Position numbers and translations under genes: made by a program | Source: Rhipicephalus microplus | Lineage: Eukaryota > Arthropoda > Arachnida > Ixodida > Ixodidae | DNA: 64,000 nt | Assembly: GCF_043290135.1 (NCBI RefSeq) | Contig: NC_134709.1 | Coordinates: 66,008,556-66,072,555 of the forward strand | Direction: 5' to 3' | In this document: positions 34,981 through 46,413 of the stretch, one piece after another | Numbering within the stretch: the first letter of the stretch is position 1 | Layout of the letters: every line of letters begins with the position of its first letter | The notes under the pieces: generated by a model | Told to the model about the DNA's origin: nothing | Databases searched by the model: none | The model's input: the letters and a program-made list of their open reading frames with translations, nothing else

Positions 34981-36003
34981 CTGAAAAATGTGGAGGAGGG
35001 TGAAGCGTTAAAGGCAGCTGTGAGAGTACATTTATTAAACCGAGGCATTCTTTGCCTTCTTTTCTTTTCGGCCGATCTCTGTCCTGTGTAGACAATGACT
35101 TTGTTGACTTTCATGAACAGCGCTTAGACGGCACGTAGAATAGCGGCGTCAAAACAGGGCGCTTACTAACAACCACTAGTTTATTTCGGCGTACGCGAGT
35201 GTGCTCAATCATGAGAGCAAATAACTTTTTGAATTAAAATAACAAGTATTGCAGGGCAAGCTACGCAGGCGTCTGGTAACAGGGTTGCTGGCTCTTCTTG
35301 AATTTTAGTGTACGCCAAGAAGCAAACATTCAGATACTTCTTTGCCCTGCTGCTCTGTGTGTATATGGGGCTTGAGCAGTAAAACTTCTTGTCATCACGA
35401 AGCTTCATGGTAAATGGCGAGACCACAGAAAATATGCTTCGTCCTACAAATAGGTCGATTGCAACTTTCCTAATACTAATTTACCAAGAAAGTTACCTGG
35501 ACGTATCTTTCAAATGGAGGCGGGAAAGAAAAGCCTCTAAGCTATCTTGGACGTGGTTGTCGTGCTTCTTTATTCGTGTCTGAGAAGTTGTTATTGCCAG
35601 AAACTTGTCTAAGCTATCGTGACTTTTTATGTCATGTTCAAGTTTTATTCAACGACGATGTTCGTTTACAGAAAAGTGCGTACAGGATTGGTAATACACA
35701 CAAGGAGCCCAAAAGTTAGAAACTGTCAGGGGGGCTCCCGTACATGATGTTAACGGGAGAAGAAACAAAATATACAACATTCAGTTGTTACGGTATCTTC
35801 AGTAAGAAAGAAAAGCACAGTGCCAAAAAAACGAAAGTAGAAAATACATATATGTTTAGCAAGGCACGAAAGAAAACTCTGAAGAACAAACAAACGAAAG
35901 TTATAATACAGAACGTAAGGACAATATAACATGCAGCAATTGTTATCACAACATTAAAAAGCAGTTGCTAAGATGAAGACAGCGATTGCAAAAAAATATT
36001 TCT
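34981..36003 (-). other. Intron 5 of the cis-prenyltransferase gene, part 1
   Basis: Intronic sequence between the last exon and the 3' end of an intronic LINE. No further elements identified. Confidence 0.5.
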
Positions 36004-37790
36004 TTATTGGTTTTTGAATGCATGTTCTGTGGTTGATGATTTTATAACGTAAGAAAGGCAATTCCTCAGCTTGAGTCCCGTAAATGTGGTAGCGAACTTG
36101 CCGTAGTTTGTGCGAACATTAGGCGGAAGGCGGTTATCGAGCTCAGAAAACCTAGTAATATTATTCTTTACAAGGCTTTCCATGACAATTCCATCTATAT
36201 GCACATTACCGCGAAAACGCCTATACATCACAACTGATAACTTCAGCTGAAAGAGGTGATAAAAAGGGTGTATATTTAAATTCTGATAAAGTGGCGTTGC
36301 ATTGGTTAAGAAATGGCTGAAAGTCATGAGTCGAAGTGCCTGATTCTGTAGGCGTTGTAGTTGGTTGAGGTGGGTCAAATATGTGTTACCCCAGGTTGAT
36401 ATGCAATGAGATAAATGGCTGTGAATATGTGCGTGATAAAGGGAGTGGATTGTGTGTGGCTGAAAATATGAACCAGTTTTGAATATGGCGCGTATTCTAG
36501 AGGCTATCTTGTGAATGAGTGATTGTGCGTGAAGATTGAATTTCATATGCCGGTCAAGAACCACACCGAGAAACGTTGTACTGTCGGACATAGGAATTAA
36601 ATGGTCGTCCAGACGCACAAATATACATTTTGAAAGTACAGTCGGGAAGGAATGAAGAACTATAAAAACGGATTTTGACGGATTAATTCTTAACATGTTC
36701 ATTTGACACTAGGAACTAATATTATGTGGATCCACGTTAATGTTTCGTTTTAGCTCATCTACATTATTTGCATAAGTAAAAATGGTCGTGTCGTATGCAT
36801 ATAAGATACAGTCTTTTGCGGTCGAAACATTAGGTAGATCGTTAATAAATAGCAAAAAGAGCAGCGGGCCAAAGATCGAGCCCCGAGGAACAGCTTGATT
36901 TACTTTCTTAGCTGCTGAAAATTTACCGTCAATCTGAACAACTTGAGTGCGATTGCCCAGATATCTACATATAAATTGAAGTGCAGGGCCAGTTATGCCA
37001 TACGATTCAAGTTTATGTATAAGGACTTTGTTGTTAATTGTGTCTAAACTTTTCGTTAAATGTATGAATACGCCACCAACTACGAAGCCTTGGTCGATTG
37101 CCCCTTTTATTTTATCGGTGAGGATTAGAAGCGCAAGCTCAGTGGAATAGCCAGGCCGAAAGCCGTACTGTTTAGATGTCAACAGATTAAACTTTGTCAA
37201 GCAGAATATTAATCTTGTATGCATAGGACGCTCGATCATATTGCTCAAAAATGGAAGAATACGAATGGGCTTATAATTACTCAGAAGTTCGCAATCACCT
37301 TTTTTGTGAACAGGTGTGATTCTACCAACATTTAGGGAATCGGGAAATATGCCTGCTTTAAACACCTTATTGACAATATCTGCAATGACAAGAGATAGCT
37401 TACTAGAGACTAACTTGATATGAGATGGATGAACAAAGTCAAGACTAGGTCCCGTGGACCTGAGCGAAGTTAAAACGCGAAGAAGTTCCTGTGCACTGGG
37501 AAGTCGCAAGAAGAGAGAATAAGGCTTGCGAGGTAATGTTGGTAATGGGGGATTACTCAGAGATTCACAGGTACTGCTAAAATACACCTTGAACGCATTG
37601 GCGATATCAGTTGGATGTCTGTATGTTTCTGTTTTAGTTCTAATTTTTGTTATCTGCTCACGACATTTATTATTTAAGACTTTATTCGTGACCTAACAGT
37701 TGTGCCTCGTATCATTGCCATTATCGAATTTTTTTCTGAAAATATTCTCGTTTTGCACATTTAAGTGCGGCTGCAGGTAGTAATCATCTC
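36004..37790 (-). mobile_element. LINE relic, CR1/Jockey-type, in an intron
   Basis: Minus-strand Pol fragment. Upstream part reads TDIANAFKVYFSSTCESL; RT includes TPVHKKGD, YGFRPGYSTELAL, AVPRGSIFGPLLFLLFINDL. The catalytic YADD is changed to YAYD, and the DLSKAFDT box reads HLTKSLDT. An in-frame TAG at 36709-36711 splits it (NISS stop CQMNML), where a Trp is usual. The C-terminal part ends with the RTNYGK motif seen in this group, a stop, and an AATAAA a few bases later. It is inactive. Confidence 0.75.
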
Positions 37791-38501
37791 ATAATGTAGC
37801 TATATCGAATAAAGAAATACGAGCACCGAAAGAAAATTTGAGGAGGTATATCTGCACTGCCAGTTACCGGCTTAACACACTCCTCCATCCCAAGTTGAGT
37901 GTAACTAACTGCGGTCACCTACAGCGGACCTCTTCGCCTTTCTTCTATCCTTTTCCTCTATTCGGACTGACAAGACACTAGCCCAACAAGAAGCATACAT
38001 AATCTTCATCCTCGTAGCGCAGTGTCATTCTTCGTATAGGTAGGCTTCCTTAGCTTCTCACTCATTTTGAAAATATTTAAGGTGACATGCTTAAATCCCT
38101 CACTAAACTTGAAATTTGACCATCAGCTGCGACTGATTTACAGCGTGGCAGCTCTGGCTAGTTGGTATATCATGACGATAGTTACATAGTTATACAGCGT
38201 CGGGTGTGAGTGACTCAATTAATCATCATCATTACATATGGCGTCACCATTCAACTTCGTCATGGTGTCGCATATCGCAAAGGTTTCTTTCGTCATCATG
38301 GCATCACAAATTATGGTGTGACTTCATGTTTCGTAATGGCCACATGATGCCGTTACGAGGTGATTCAGGGCAAATGACACACGTTTCTTTGCGATCAGGC
38401 ATACAGCATATACCTACGTATTCGTTTCGAAGAAGAAAACCACAAAAAAAAATTGCCCGCAGCTTCCCTCGGGGGAACACTGAGGAGGATGCGGAGCATA
38501 T
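37791..38501 (-). other. Intron 5 of the cis-prenyltransferase gene, part 2
   Basis: Contains at about 38150-38190 a copy of the flank of the foldback at 21596 (GGCAGCT, GGCTAGTTGGTAT, CATGACGATAGTTA), here without the palindrome. Nothing else assigned. Confidence 0.45.
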
Positions 38502-38645
38502 AATTGGTTAACGGGGTGTTAAAGTGCGACTTACTTGGGTCGATGGCTAAATTGGTTAATGTGGTTGTGAAATGGGGTGTTAAATTGCGACTTACTTGGG
38601 TCGCTGGCTAAATTGGTTAACGTGGTTGTAGGAGGGGTGTTAAAT
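38502..38645. repeat. Short tandem repeat, ~61-bp unit
   Basis: AATTGGTTAA starts at 38502, 38550 and 38611, each followed by GGGGTGTTAAA and, in two copies, GCGACTTACTTGGGTCG. The first unit is shorter. Confidence 0.75.
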
Positions 38646-39205
38646 GAGTGAACACGTACGACACGTATGCGAAAGGGCGGTGTTTATTTATTGCGACAAA
38701 CTTTGAGGACGATGGCTTTTAGATGCCACTTTGGCCGGCGCTGGTCGAAGGGACGTCGATCATTGTGACCTCGGACGTCGACGCGCCGTACAAACCAACC
38801 GACGAGCGGCAACTGAGCGAGCGAGCACCGACCTTGAGTATATATACAGCGCGACGTCGCATGCACTGTCAGCTGTCGAATGTTCGAGAAGGGGGAGAAG
38901 CGCAACGGCGCATGCGCGCGCGTAAGCTGCCGATGTTCTCGAAGCGCGACGGCGCATGCGCGCGCGTCAGCTGCCGATGTTCTCAAAGCGTGACGGCGCA
39001 TGCGCGCTACATTATACAGCTAGCGAATGTTCGTGAAGAGGAGAAGCGCACGCGGTGTGTAGAGGAGGAAGCGTGCACAGATGGTGGAGGAGTGAAGCGC
39101 GCGCGGTGTGTAGAGGTGGAAGGGATGCACAGATGGTGGAAGAAGGAGGAGGAAGCTTGCGGACGGCGCCGCACTACAAGCCTCGAGTATTAGATGCTCC
39201 GCATC
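38637..39205 (-). mobile_element. Candidate solo LTR or promoter-like element
   Basis: On the minus strand a TATATATA at 38838-38847 is followed ~150 bases downstream by AATAAATAAA (38683-38690), an LTR-like layout. Upstream of the TATA lie three ~44-bp tandem repeats (38880-39030), each with a GCGCATGCGC core, which is the consensus core of the NRF-1 binding site. No target duplication was found and the edges are uncertain. Confidence 0.35.
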
Positions 39206-39696
39206 TAAAAAGCATTGAAACTGCACAATGGCTGATAAGGCTCCTGCAAAGAAAGGCAGCATCCAATCACGCGTTCCCGGCGAAGATTAGGTTGAAGTTG
39301 CTTCGCACTACACACGCGGGCTTCGAATCTCCGCGCTTGCGTTTCCCGCTGTCGTATATGAAAGGGAGACCCGTTGGGTAACTCATTCAGTTCAATCAGC
39401 ACGGAAATCAAAGACACCAAGAGCACAGCAAGAAAACAACGCGCAGCGAAAGGAACAAATTCGTATTTGTGAAGATGGTCGTGAAACAGCTTCGCTGGAC
39501 ATTCACTTTTTGGGATGACCGTCAATCTTTAGAGAAGTAAAAACCTAATAAAATACGAATCAGGATGACATGGATCATGCATCGAAGCCCACCATATACA
39601 TACCTGGCGGCTTACATTTCCAGAATACATTTCCTTTTCCACGGAAACCCATATCTGAGAATGGGCCGCAGTTTTCGAAAACAACAAAGCACATAC
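39206..39696 (-). other. Intron 5 of the cis-prenyltransferase gene, part 3
   Basis: No element recognised. The donor of the exon at 39697 (GTATGT) lies at the right edge of this stretch. Confidence 0.5.
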
Positions 39697-39919
39697 CTCT
39701 ATGGCGGGCCAGTTCAGCTGGAACTCGATCAAGGCTCGCAACCAGTCGCCGAAGCCCACGGCGGGCCACTTCTTGGAGCCCAGGTGGAAGTGGGCGTAGT
39801 TGCACTGCAGTACCTCGAAGTCGCTGAAGCGCTGGTCTCCCGCCGAGCGCAGAAGCAGCTCGGCCGGCGGACACTCGGTCAGAGAAACGTACTCGTCCAG
39901 GAACGCGGCGGTCAGGTCC
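39697..39919 (-). CDS. DHDDS-like: cis-prenyltransferase exon with the RxSG(E/D)xRxSxF motif
   Basis: Minus-strand exon after a TTCTCAG acceptor, ending GAG before GTATGT. One base completes the previous codon, then 74 codons. It encodes DLTAAFLDEYVSLTE, then LLLRSAGDQRFSDFEVLQ and FGDWLRALIEFQLNWPAIE. The RSAGDQRFSDF stretch aligns with the family motif R-T-S-G-E-x-R-x-S-x-F that binds diphosphate and Mg2+, with Asp in place of Glu. The W-x-x-L--I--FQ segment corresponds to the final core helix of DHDDS. Confidence 0.78.
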
Positions 39920-40024
39920 CTGAGAACATGCCATTTGTTTGGCGTAGATTGCGACTGCATGTTGCTGCCCAACACTGTCCACGACACTCCCGCTCGACAC
40001 TTCGCTATAGACCACCGCGGGCTC

Positions 40025-40275
40025 TTATTGTGGTTGTCTAGTGGTCATGATGCTCGATTGCAGACTCGAAGATCGCGGGATTTCCGATGCAAGTGAAAAG
40101 GCTGGATGTCTGTTTGCTTAGATTTGGGTGCACGTTAGAGAGCGCCAGCTGGTCGTAATTCCCAGGGGCCTCTACTGTGGCGCCCCTCATAATCATGTTG
40201 TGGCTTCGGGAAGTGAAACTTCAACAGTTATTATTATTATTATTATTATTGTTATTATTATTATTATCATTATTG
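40025..40275 (+). repeat. tRNA-derived SINE with (TTA)n tail
   Basis: Head TGTCTAGTGGTCATGATGCTC (A-box-like), body with TTAGATTTGGGTGCACGTTA and CCCTCATAATCATGTTGTGG as in other copies, tail (TTA)n from about 40206. It lies antisense in an intron of the cis-prenyltransferase gene. Confidence 0.65.
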
Positions 40276-41683
40276 CAAGTGCATGTGTCGCGACGTAAAA
40301 GTAACGGGAAAGTGCTCCAGCGTAACACAATAATTAAAACGTTAACTGTTTACGGGGTTAGCCAGGCTGTAACCAGAAACATTTTTCGTGGTGGGAAGGA
40401 AGAGGGGGAGAGTGGCATTTTTGCATGTCTACGCGCGTTTCTTGCCCATATATGCGTGAGGCTTTGCATGTACATACAATACATCTGCATTGCACAAAGG
40501 GCGGTGAACGCCGCTAAACCACCCCTCTGGCCTGTGGGGAACATCAGAGCACCAAACCAGACGTTCACAAGGACGAGGTACGCGAAATGTTTCGGTGAAG
40601 GTGCGGTTTCGCGCTTGAATGTAGCCAAAAGCCACGTGCCATCTCGACGAATATCAAGTTTTTTTTAAAAAGCTTCTAGGGTTCTGACTGTCCACCCCAA
40701 GAAACGCCGTCAGAGACTGCTGGAGTACTAAAATAACATTTATCAGTTTAAACATACATAAACGGTTATGAAAAATAAGAGCAATACTTCAAGCCTCTAA
40801 GCTTAGCCACGGTGGGGAGCACACCTCGTGCACGAACACTATCCGCGGAAGTCTGTCGGCCACTTTTTCATGGCAGCCTATGATACGTTCTTATAGGCTC
40901 TTACTGACAACTGGAAAGTGCGCACTAACGTTGCATTATGCCCCGTGTCGTGTTCAGTGGGGTCGAGTGGTTTTATCTAGGGTGATTATCACAAACCTCT
41001 GAATGCCCGTTTCTCTGATTTCACGGGGCCATGAAACGACACTCCAATATTAGAAAAACAAGATGGCTTGCGAGGCAGCTACTTACAATATATGATCGGC
41101 GATCCGATAATTTTTATTTTTTATGAGAATAGTATTAGTAATATTTTTGGGCTTTACGTCCAAAAGCCATGAAATGATTATGAAACGCGTACTAAGCGAA
41201 TTAGCAAATTGTATACGCTTTGCTAATGCGCTTAGTACGCGTTATGTACAAAGGGTAAACGTAAGGCGCAAGGCTCGCCTTTGTACAGCGTAAATTTGCG
41301 TTAAGGTTCGTATTCTACAATAGGGTACGACACTTATGTTAACGTGGGTTACATTAACGACCCTTTGAACCCTATAGGGCGGTTAATCGGTTGTACTTCA
41401 AGTTTCTTAATTTTAATAGAGTAGTACTGTCAAAGTATGGGGTATTTTTTCCTCGAGGTTGAACGCAAGCACGCCTGCTGCGCCAATGCGCACGTCATGC
41501 GCATGTCATGAGCACGACAGTCACTGATCCCTCCTTCGAAGAAAAATACCGAGAGCGCGAGCACGAGTATTTTTTTATTCGCATAGTCGAATGGCTGTCG
41601 TGCATCGGTCATCTGGGCGAGGCTTGTCAAGATTTCTTAATGTGTGTACGACTGTAGCTTTGAACGAATTTGTGATTACTTAC
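40276..41683 (-). other. Intron 4 of the cis-prenyltransferase gene
   Basis: Mostly unassigned. A decayed SINE 3' end (minus orientation) at about 41147-41182 adjoins the hairpin at 41184-41243. Confidence 0.45.
41184..41243. repeat. Hairpin with 25-bp arms
   Basis: AACGCGTACTAAGCG-ATTAGCAAA and its reverse complement (41219-41243) differ at one position, with a 10-base loop. A second small inverted pair (TGTACAAAGG/CCTTTGTACA) lies at about 41245-41286. Confidence 0.75.
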
Positions 41684-41788
41684 TCGGTGTACATGAGTCC
41701 CTCTTTAACGGCCGTGGCCAAGTGCTGAGCCATCCGGGACATCTGGTACGTGGTATTGTAGGCGGCGCACGACATTTGTGTTTTGAGG
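41684..41788 (-). CDS. DHDDS-like: cis-prenyltransferase exon (AYT-region)
   Basis: Minus-strand exon after a CACTCAG acceptor, ending ACC GA before GTAAGT; phase 2 in and out. It encodes LKTQMSCAAYNTTYQMSRMA and then HLATAVKEGLMYTE. It aligns with the DHDDS segment usually reading N-x-x-F-A-Y-T-S-R-x-E-I; here the Arg and Glu of that motif are Thr and Gln, a notable loss of conserved polar residues. Confidence 0.72.
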
Positions 41789-43372
41789 CTGAGTGAAACA
41801 GAGAAACGAAAAAAGCCAATTAAAATGATCTACTCACGGTATTATTAACCTGTTCGCCCGCTGATGTGAAGAATGCTGATCCGAGTGTTAGGTTTTAGGC
41901 AGGAGTGCGGTGACAGTATCCAACAGTGAAAGCACGCACGCTCACACGCACACACACGCACGCACAAATAAAACTAACGAAGTTTGCACTAAGTCGCGCA
42001 AAGTTTGAAACAGCAGAACTTTACTACTCTGAATACCAATCTGGTTGATTGATTCTATAATAGCTTGTTTCAAGCCCTTAACCAGGTGACACTAGATTGC
42101 TTCTACATTGATTCTCGGCGCGGAGGTGTTCGAGTTAAACCACGGGCACTCACACACATAACGCGGATGTCCAAACTCCAGGAACACAAATTCGCGCTGG
42201 AACCAAGCGTTGGCACTTCATATATGTACGGGCACGTCCTCGTTTGGCGAAGGGGTTCTATCGTTTCGGAATCTTCTTCTGCCAGCCACCATTTCCTTCC
42301 CCGCTTCCTAGCAATCTCCCATTGTGAGTACTGGGGTCTTTGGATCAGTGACATCGCTTCGCGGTCATTTGTTGGGCTAAATGTTCCTTTTGCAATGAAG
42401 AAGTTTTAAAATTTTTAGTGCGCCAGTGGTGAGGAGTGGGAGCGACGCAACCTCCGTAAAACACAGCAGTTCGATGATAGCTTCATGGTAGGGCTCACGG
42501 CGCATAGTCGACAGCCCACCAAAATTGCATCCAGCTTAAACAACTTAGCTATTGAAAGTTTTACGACCCATATTAACTTGTCTTGAATGAAAGCGAAGGT
42601 CGTCTTAATATTCTTCCACACCGAATGCATGAATTCCTTGTCCCGATTGCTTTTTACACCTCAAGTGGTTTTAGGATGCCTCCGGAATCGTCCCAGCTTT
42701 GACCAAGAGGCGATGTGTTGTGATGGCGTCATTACGTAACGTCACAAAGTTTTGCGACATGTGGCGTCTTATTAACATATTGTGACGCATTTTTTTTCAC
42801 ATTGTCATACTTCGCATCAATTGCGTCAACGTCGCCGATGATGAAGGTTTTGCCGCTGAGGAGGCCTCAAAACATCTGGGTTTACTAACAAAAATTGCAG
42901 ATGAGCAGTTTCTGAGAGGGAAACAAATTGAATGTCGTCTGCAAGGCGCAAAAGTCTTCTGGCTAGATAGGGGCGGGGGGAGGGGAGGGAGGCTGTAGAA
43001 ATGTAAAATACGGCCGTTAATTAGTAATGAGTTCCCTAAGTACGCGATGGAGTAAACCGGTCAGTTTGATGACGTCGATTTCATGACTAGAATAAGGAAG
43101 AAGCTGTCGCACAATCAAAGACATTGGCTGGCTGCTTTCGCGTGATTCCAATCTGTTAAAATAGGTATGACCGAAAGTGTTACAGTGAGGCAAATACTTC
43201 GCTGGTTCTCTGTGGCAATGTTACGCGGAATCCGTGAAACAACGAAAGCGAACAGATCCGAGCAAGTGACACGAGGGACCTATACAACTCCGCTATAAAT
43301 GTTAGCCAGAGGATGTAGAAACCTCTGGAGCGCTCTTGAACGTACAGGCAAGTGCGATGACGTCAAACTTAC
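41789..43372 (-). other. Intron 3 of the cis-prenyltransferase gene
   Basis: Includes a (CA)n-like stretch near 41940-41966 and a G-run near 42970. No mobile element recognised. Confidence 0.45.
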
Positions 43373-43495
43373 CTCTTCTCACGTATGCTCGACGTGGCGA
43401 TCTCAGAGCGAGCCAGACTAGCGCGCAGTTCCTCGGGTAGCCGCTCGAGGTCGCCGCAAGCGCAGGACTGCATTCCCATGGCGCGGAACGCGTCC
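43373..43495 (-). CDS. DHDDS-like: cis-prenyltransferase exon (GDL..LP region)
   Basis: Minus-strand exon after a TTTCTCAATCAG acceptor, ending AAG AG before GTAAGT; phase 2 in and out, 123 bases. It encodes DAFRAMGMQSCACGDLERLP, then EELRASLARSEIATSSIREK. It aligns with the DHDDS segment in which the conserved G-D-L/x-x-x-L-P turn precedes a helix; that turn is retained as GDLERLP. Confidence 0.72.
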
Positions 43496-43879
43496 CTGAT
43501 TGAGAAAGAAGATAGCGCGATTACCGGGCTCAGACAAGAGAACTTAACCACACCAGAATATTGCTGTCAGATGACGTTCAGAACATGTAAGTAAGAATGA
43601 TGCTTAAAAAGGTAATAATTATATTTTACGTCTCAGCGTAATGATCTGATGATGAGGAGCACTGTTATTTAAGCCTCCGAATGTTTTTACCATTTGGGTT
43701 CTTTCAGCGTGTAGCTATATCCATAGGTGTGTGTACGGGCAAGGCGGAAAGGGGTGGGGCACCTTTGCCAGTGCTCTAAGAGGGGGGTTGGTGCAAAGCC
43801 TGCCTCCATACATCGGATTAATAGGGAGGGGGGAGCGTAGTCTGCCCCTTAAATAGAGCTGATAGAAAGATGATCGTTG

Positions 43880-44515
43880 TGACGAACCTTCGCCTCAACT
43901 TTCATGAAGGGGAGCCCTGCAACGCCTATGCCTATATCTAAATGCATGATCCTCTAGCATTTCATCATCTTTATCATCATCTTCATTGTTATCATCATTC
44001 ACTGCCTGACTACTCCCACACATGGCAAATGCCTCGTCCATGTTCTGCCAGTCAACCCGGTCCTGTGCTTTCTGCATGCTTCCACGTTATACCTGGAAAC
44101 TTATTAATCTTATCTGCCTACCTAGTTTTCTTTGTCCCCCTCACGCACTTGTCTTCTTTAGAAATTCAGTAAGTTACCCTTAATGACCATCGGTTATCCT
44201 ACCTACGCGCTACTTGTTCAGCCCATGTTAATTACTTCTTGATTTCAACTATGATGTCCTTAACACCCAATTGGTCCCTGACCCATTCTGCTCTCTTCCT
44301 GCCTCTTAAGGTTACACCTAAAATTTTACATTTCATTGCTCTCTGCGTCGTCTTTGATTTATGTTAAACCCTGTTTCTAAGCGTAAAGATCTCTGCTCCG
44401 TAGGTCAGTACTGGTAAGATGCAGCTGTTACGTTCCTCTTGAGGGTTAGTGGTATACCATTCGGGGTGTGAGAATGCGTGCCGAATGTGCTTTACCCCGT
44501 CCTTATTCTTCAAAC
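43880..44515 (-). pseudogene. RTE-type LINE 3' fragment
   Basis: Minus-strand frames read ILPVLTYGAEIFTLR, then QRAMKCKILGVTLRGRKRAE, WVRDQLGVKDIIVEI, and a C terminus KAQDRVDWQNMDEAFAMCG. These are the post-RT and C-terminal segments of RTE-group ORF2. There are stops and frame changes. Related pieces lie at 57925-58010 and 59216-62600. It lies in intron 2 of the cis-prenyltransferase gene, same strand. Confidence 0.65.
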
Positions 44516-44564
44516 ACTTTTACGACGAAAGTTAAATAACTAGCATTTCACCTCCATAGTGATG

Positions 44565-44655
44565 CGGCCGCCGTGGCTTTGATTCGATCCCACCATTTTC
44601 TGGCCGGATATTGAACACTGTAACTACTAGACCGCCACGCTGGGTGAACGCATGT
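44565..44655 (-). repeat. tRNA-like SINE head
   Basis: On the minus strand GTGGCGGTCTAGTAGTTACA (A box region) and GGGATCGAATC (B box) are about 45 bases apart. The tail region is not preserved. Confidence 0.5.
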
Positions 44656-44747
44656 GGAACACATTAGGACTAAACCCATGGTTTTATAGCTAACAGATAA
44701 GGCTTTATGAGCTGCTATGATTTAGGGCGTCGGTTCAATTCCCCATC

Positions 44748-44990
44748 GAGCCTCACCACAGTGGTCTAGTGGCTAAGGTACTCGGCTGCTGACTCGCAGG
44801 TCACGGGATCAGATCCCGGCTGTGGCGGCTGCATTTTCGATGGAGGCGGAAATGTTGTAGGCCCGTGTACTCAGATTTAAGTGCACGTTAAAGAACCCCA
44901 GGCGGTCGAAATTTCCAGAGCCCTCTACAAAGCGTCTCTCATAATCATTTAGTGGTTTTGGGACGTTAAACCCCACAAATCAATCAATCA
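44748..44990 (+). repeat. tRNA-derived SINE with 13-bp target duplication
   Basis: The best preserved SINE here. Head AGTGGTCTAGTGGCTAAGG (A box), GGATCAGATCCC (B box), body with TGTGGCGGCTGCATTTTCGA, GTGCACGTTAAAGAACCCCA and GGGACGTTAAACCCCACAAA, then an (AATC)n tail. TCAATTCCCCATC is duplicated at 44735-44747 and 44988-45000; the right copy begins within the tail. Confidence 0.82.
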
Positions 44991-45000
44991 ATTCCCCATC

Positions 45001-46082
45001 AAAGCTTATCCGCATTTCGATGCAGGCAAAATACGAGGACATTTATGCGCTAAATTAGGTGCAAGCGAAGGAAACTCCTTATGGTTAACACTATCACCCG
45101 GTGTCTCCCACAGCTTGTTGCTTCATACTCGTGCGTGGTGTTGCACGCAAGAGAGCAGAATATTTACACTTTGCCTCATTAGAAAAGAACGCCGGCTGCG
45201 CACAAATTGCACTCAAATGCAGCTGGGAAGGCGCGCGAAGCTAGATCCGCCGGCTACCTACAACATTCTTAACCTTAACCATAAGGCGCGCGAAAGAAAA
45301 AAAAACGGGAAGTACAGTGCATGTGCGGGCCAGTTGGCAAGCTCTTCAAACTGTTATAGCACGAACTTTAGCAACGGCGGACAAAAGAATACGACACACA
45401 AGTTTTGTGTGTCACACCCTCTTTTCTGCCGTCCCTGATGGTCGCGCTATGACAGTTTCACTGGAAATATAGGCAGAGATATTCGCGAAGTACGTTACAT
45501 AAGCCGCACTTATTTCGACAAAACTGAAGCGTTTTTGCAGTATCGTTTTCATTGTCAGTTAGGGATAGCTCTTAAATAACCAACAAAATCATACGAGGGC
45601 GGCAATTTGTATATGTTCTAAGTGAAAATGAAGTGTTTATTTGAGCTATTTACTGATAGAAAGGGTGGAAGTGGATCTGCAATGATGTTAGTTTTCTCGG
45701 GGTCTCTTTGTATTATTTATAGTATCTTCCAGAAAAGCTCTTACATTCGCGTTTCATACATGACCAAGCCTGCCGCAGGTATTCAAACAAGCTGCTTTCT
45801 CTCACAGACGCCTAATTATTGCATCATCGTGGCAGGTTTTCCTTAAAATTTCGCAGTACTCTATTTTCGAAGAAGAACAAGCAAAAAGCGATGAACTCGG
45901 CAATGTCCCGCCCAACATGAGTGGGACGTCCCATTTCGTTCTACCTTTCTACGCTGTCGACTTTTCTATAGACAAGCGCTTTACTAACAAATCATACGGG
46001 AGCACAATGTCGCATACAAAGTATGTACAGCGCTCAATAGCAAGCGCCAGCGAATCGACATTTTAATTGAATCCCCACTCAC
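45001..46082 (-). other. Intron 2 of the cis-prenyltransferase gene, right part
   Basis: No repeat or exon recognised apart from the flanking SINE. Confidence 0.45.
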
Positions 46083-46225
46083 ACATTGTCCACGATGTCG
46101 ACGTGTATCTGATTAGCCTGATTCAGCGCGGAGGTCATGTCGAACGAGTTGCGGCTGAAGTTCCGCACGCTGAACATGAACACGCTCAGCACCTCCACCC
46201 CGGCTCGGAACCACCACTCGCGCAC
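46083..46225 (-). CDS. DHDDS-like: cis-prenyltransferase exon (FSxxNFxR region)
   Basis: Minus-strand exon after a TTTCTCTTTTCCAG acceptor, ending AAT GT before GTGAGT. Phase 0 in, phase 2 out. It encodes VREWWFRAGVEVLSVFMFSV then RNFSRNSFDMTSALNQANQI. It aligns with the DHDDS segment W-x-x-x-x-G-I/V-x-x-V/L-T/S-V-Y/F-x-F-S-x-x-N-F-x-R, in which the catalytically linked Glu four residues after Arg is Asp here. Confidence 0.75.
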
Positions 46226-46413
46226 CTGGAAAAGAGAAACGCACTGAATTTACTAACAAAGATGGATCCTCTGCACTCACACTAATGAGAACTCTAGTGC
46301 TGTGCACGTGATTGTTGCTTTACAAGTATTAGTACCTAGCAGGATCATTGATCGTTCGATTGCTTTTTTTATATTGTGGTGAAGAGTCGAGCTCGTCTCG
46401 GACGCCCACCTAC

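Noticed and set aside
38723..39193. 156-codon plus-strand open frame
   Set aside because: Arises from GC-rich tandem repeats lacking stops; no domain or splice support.
39565..40041. Plus-strand open frames across 39565-40041
   Set aside because: They are antisense to the cis-prenyltransferase exon at 39697-39919, which has splice sites, phase and family motifs on the minus strand.
45115..45438. 107-codon plus-strand open frame
   Set aside because: No recognisable motif, no splice or start context, and it lies in an intron of the minus-strand gene.
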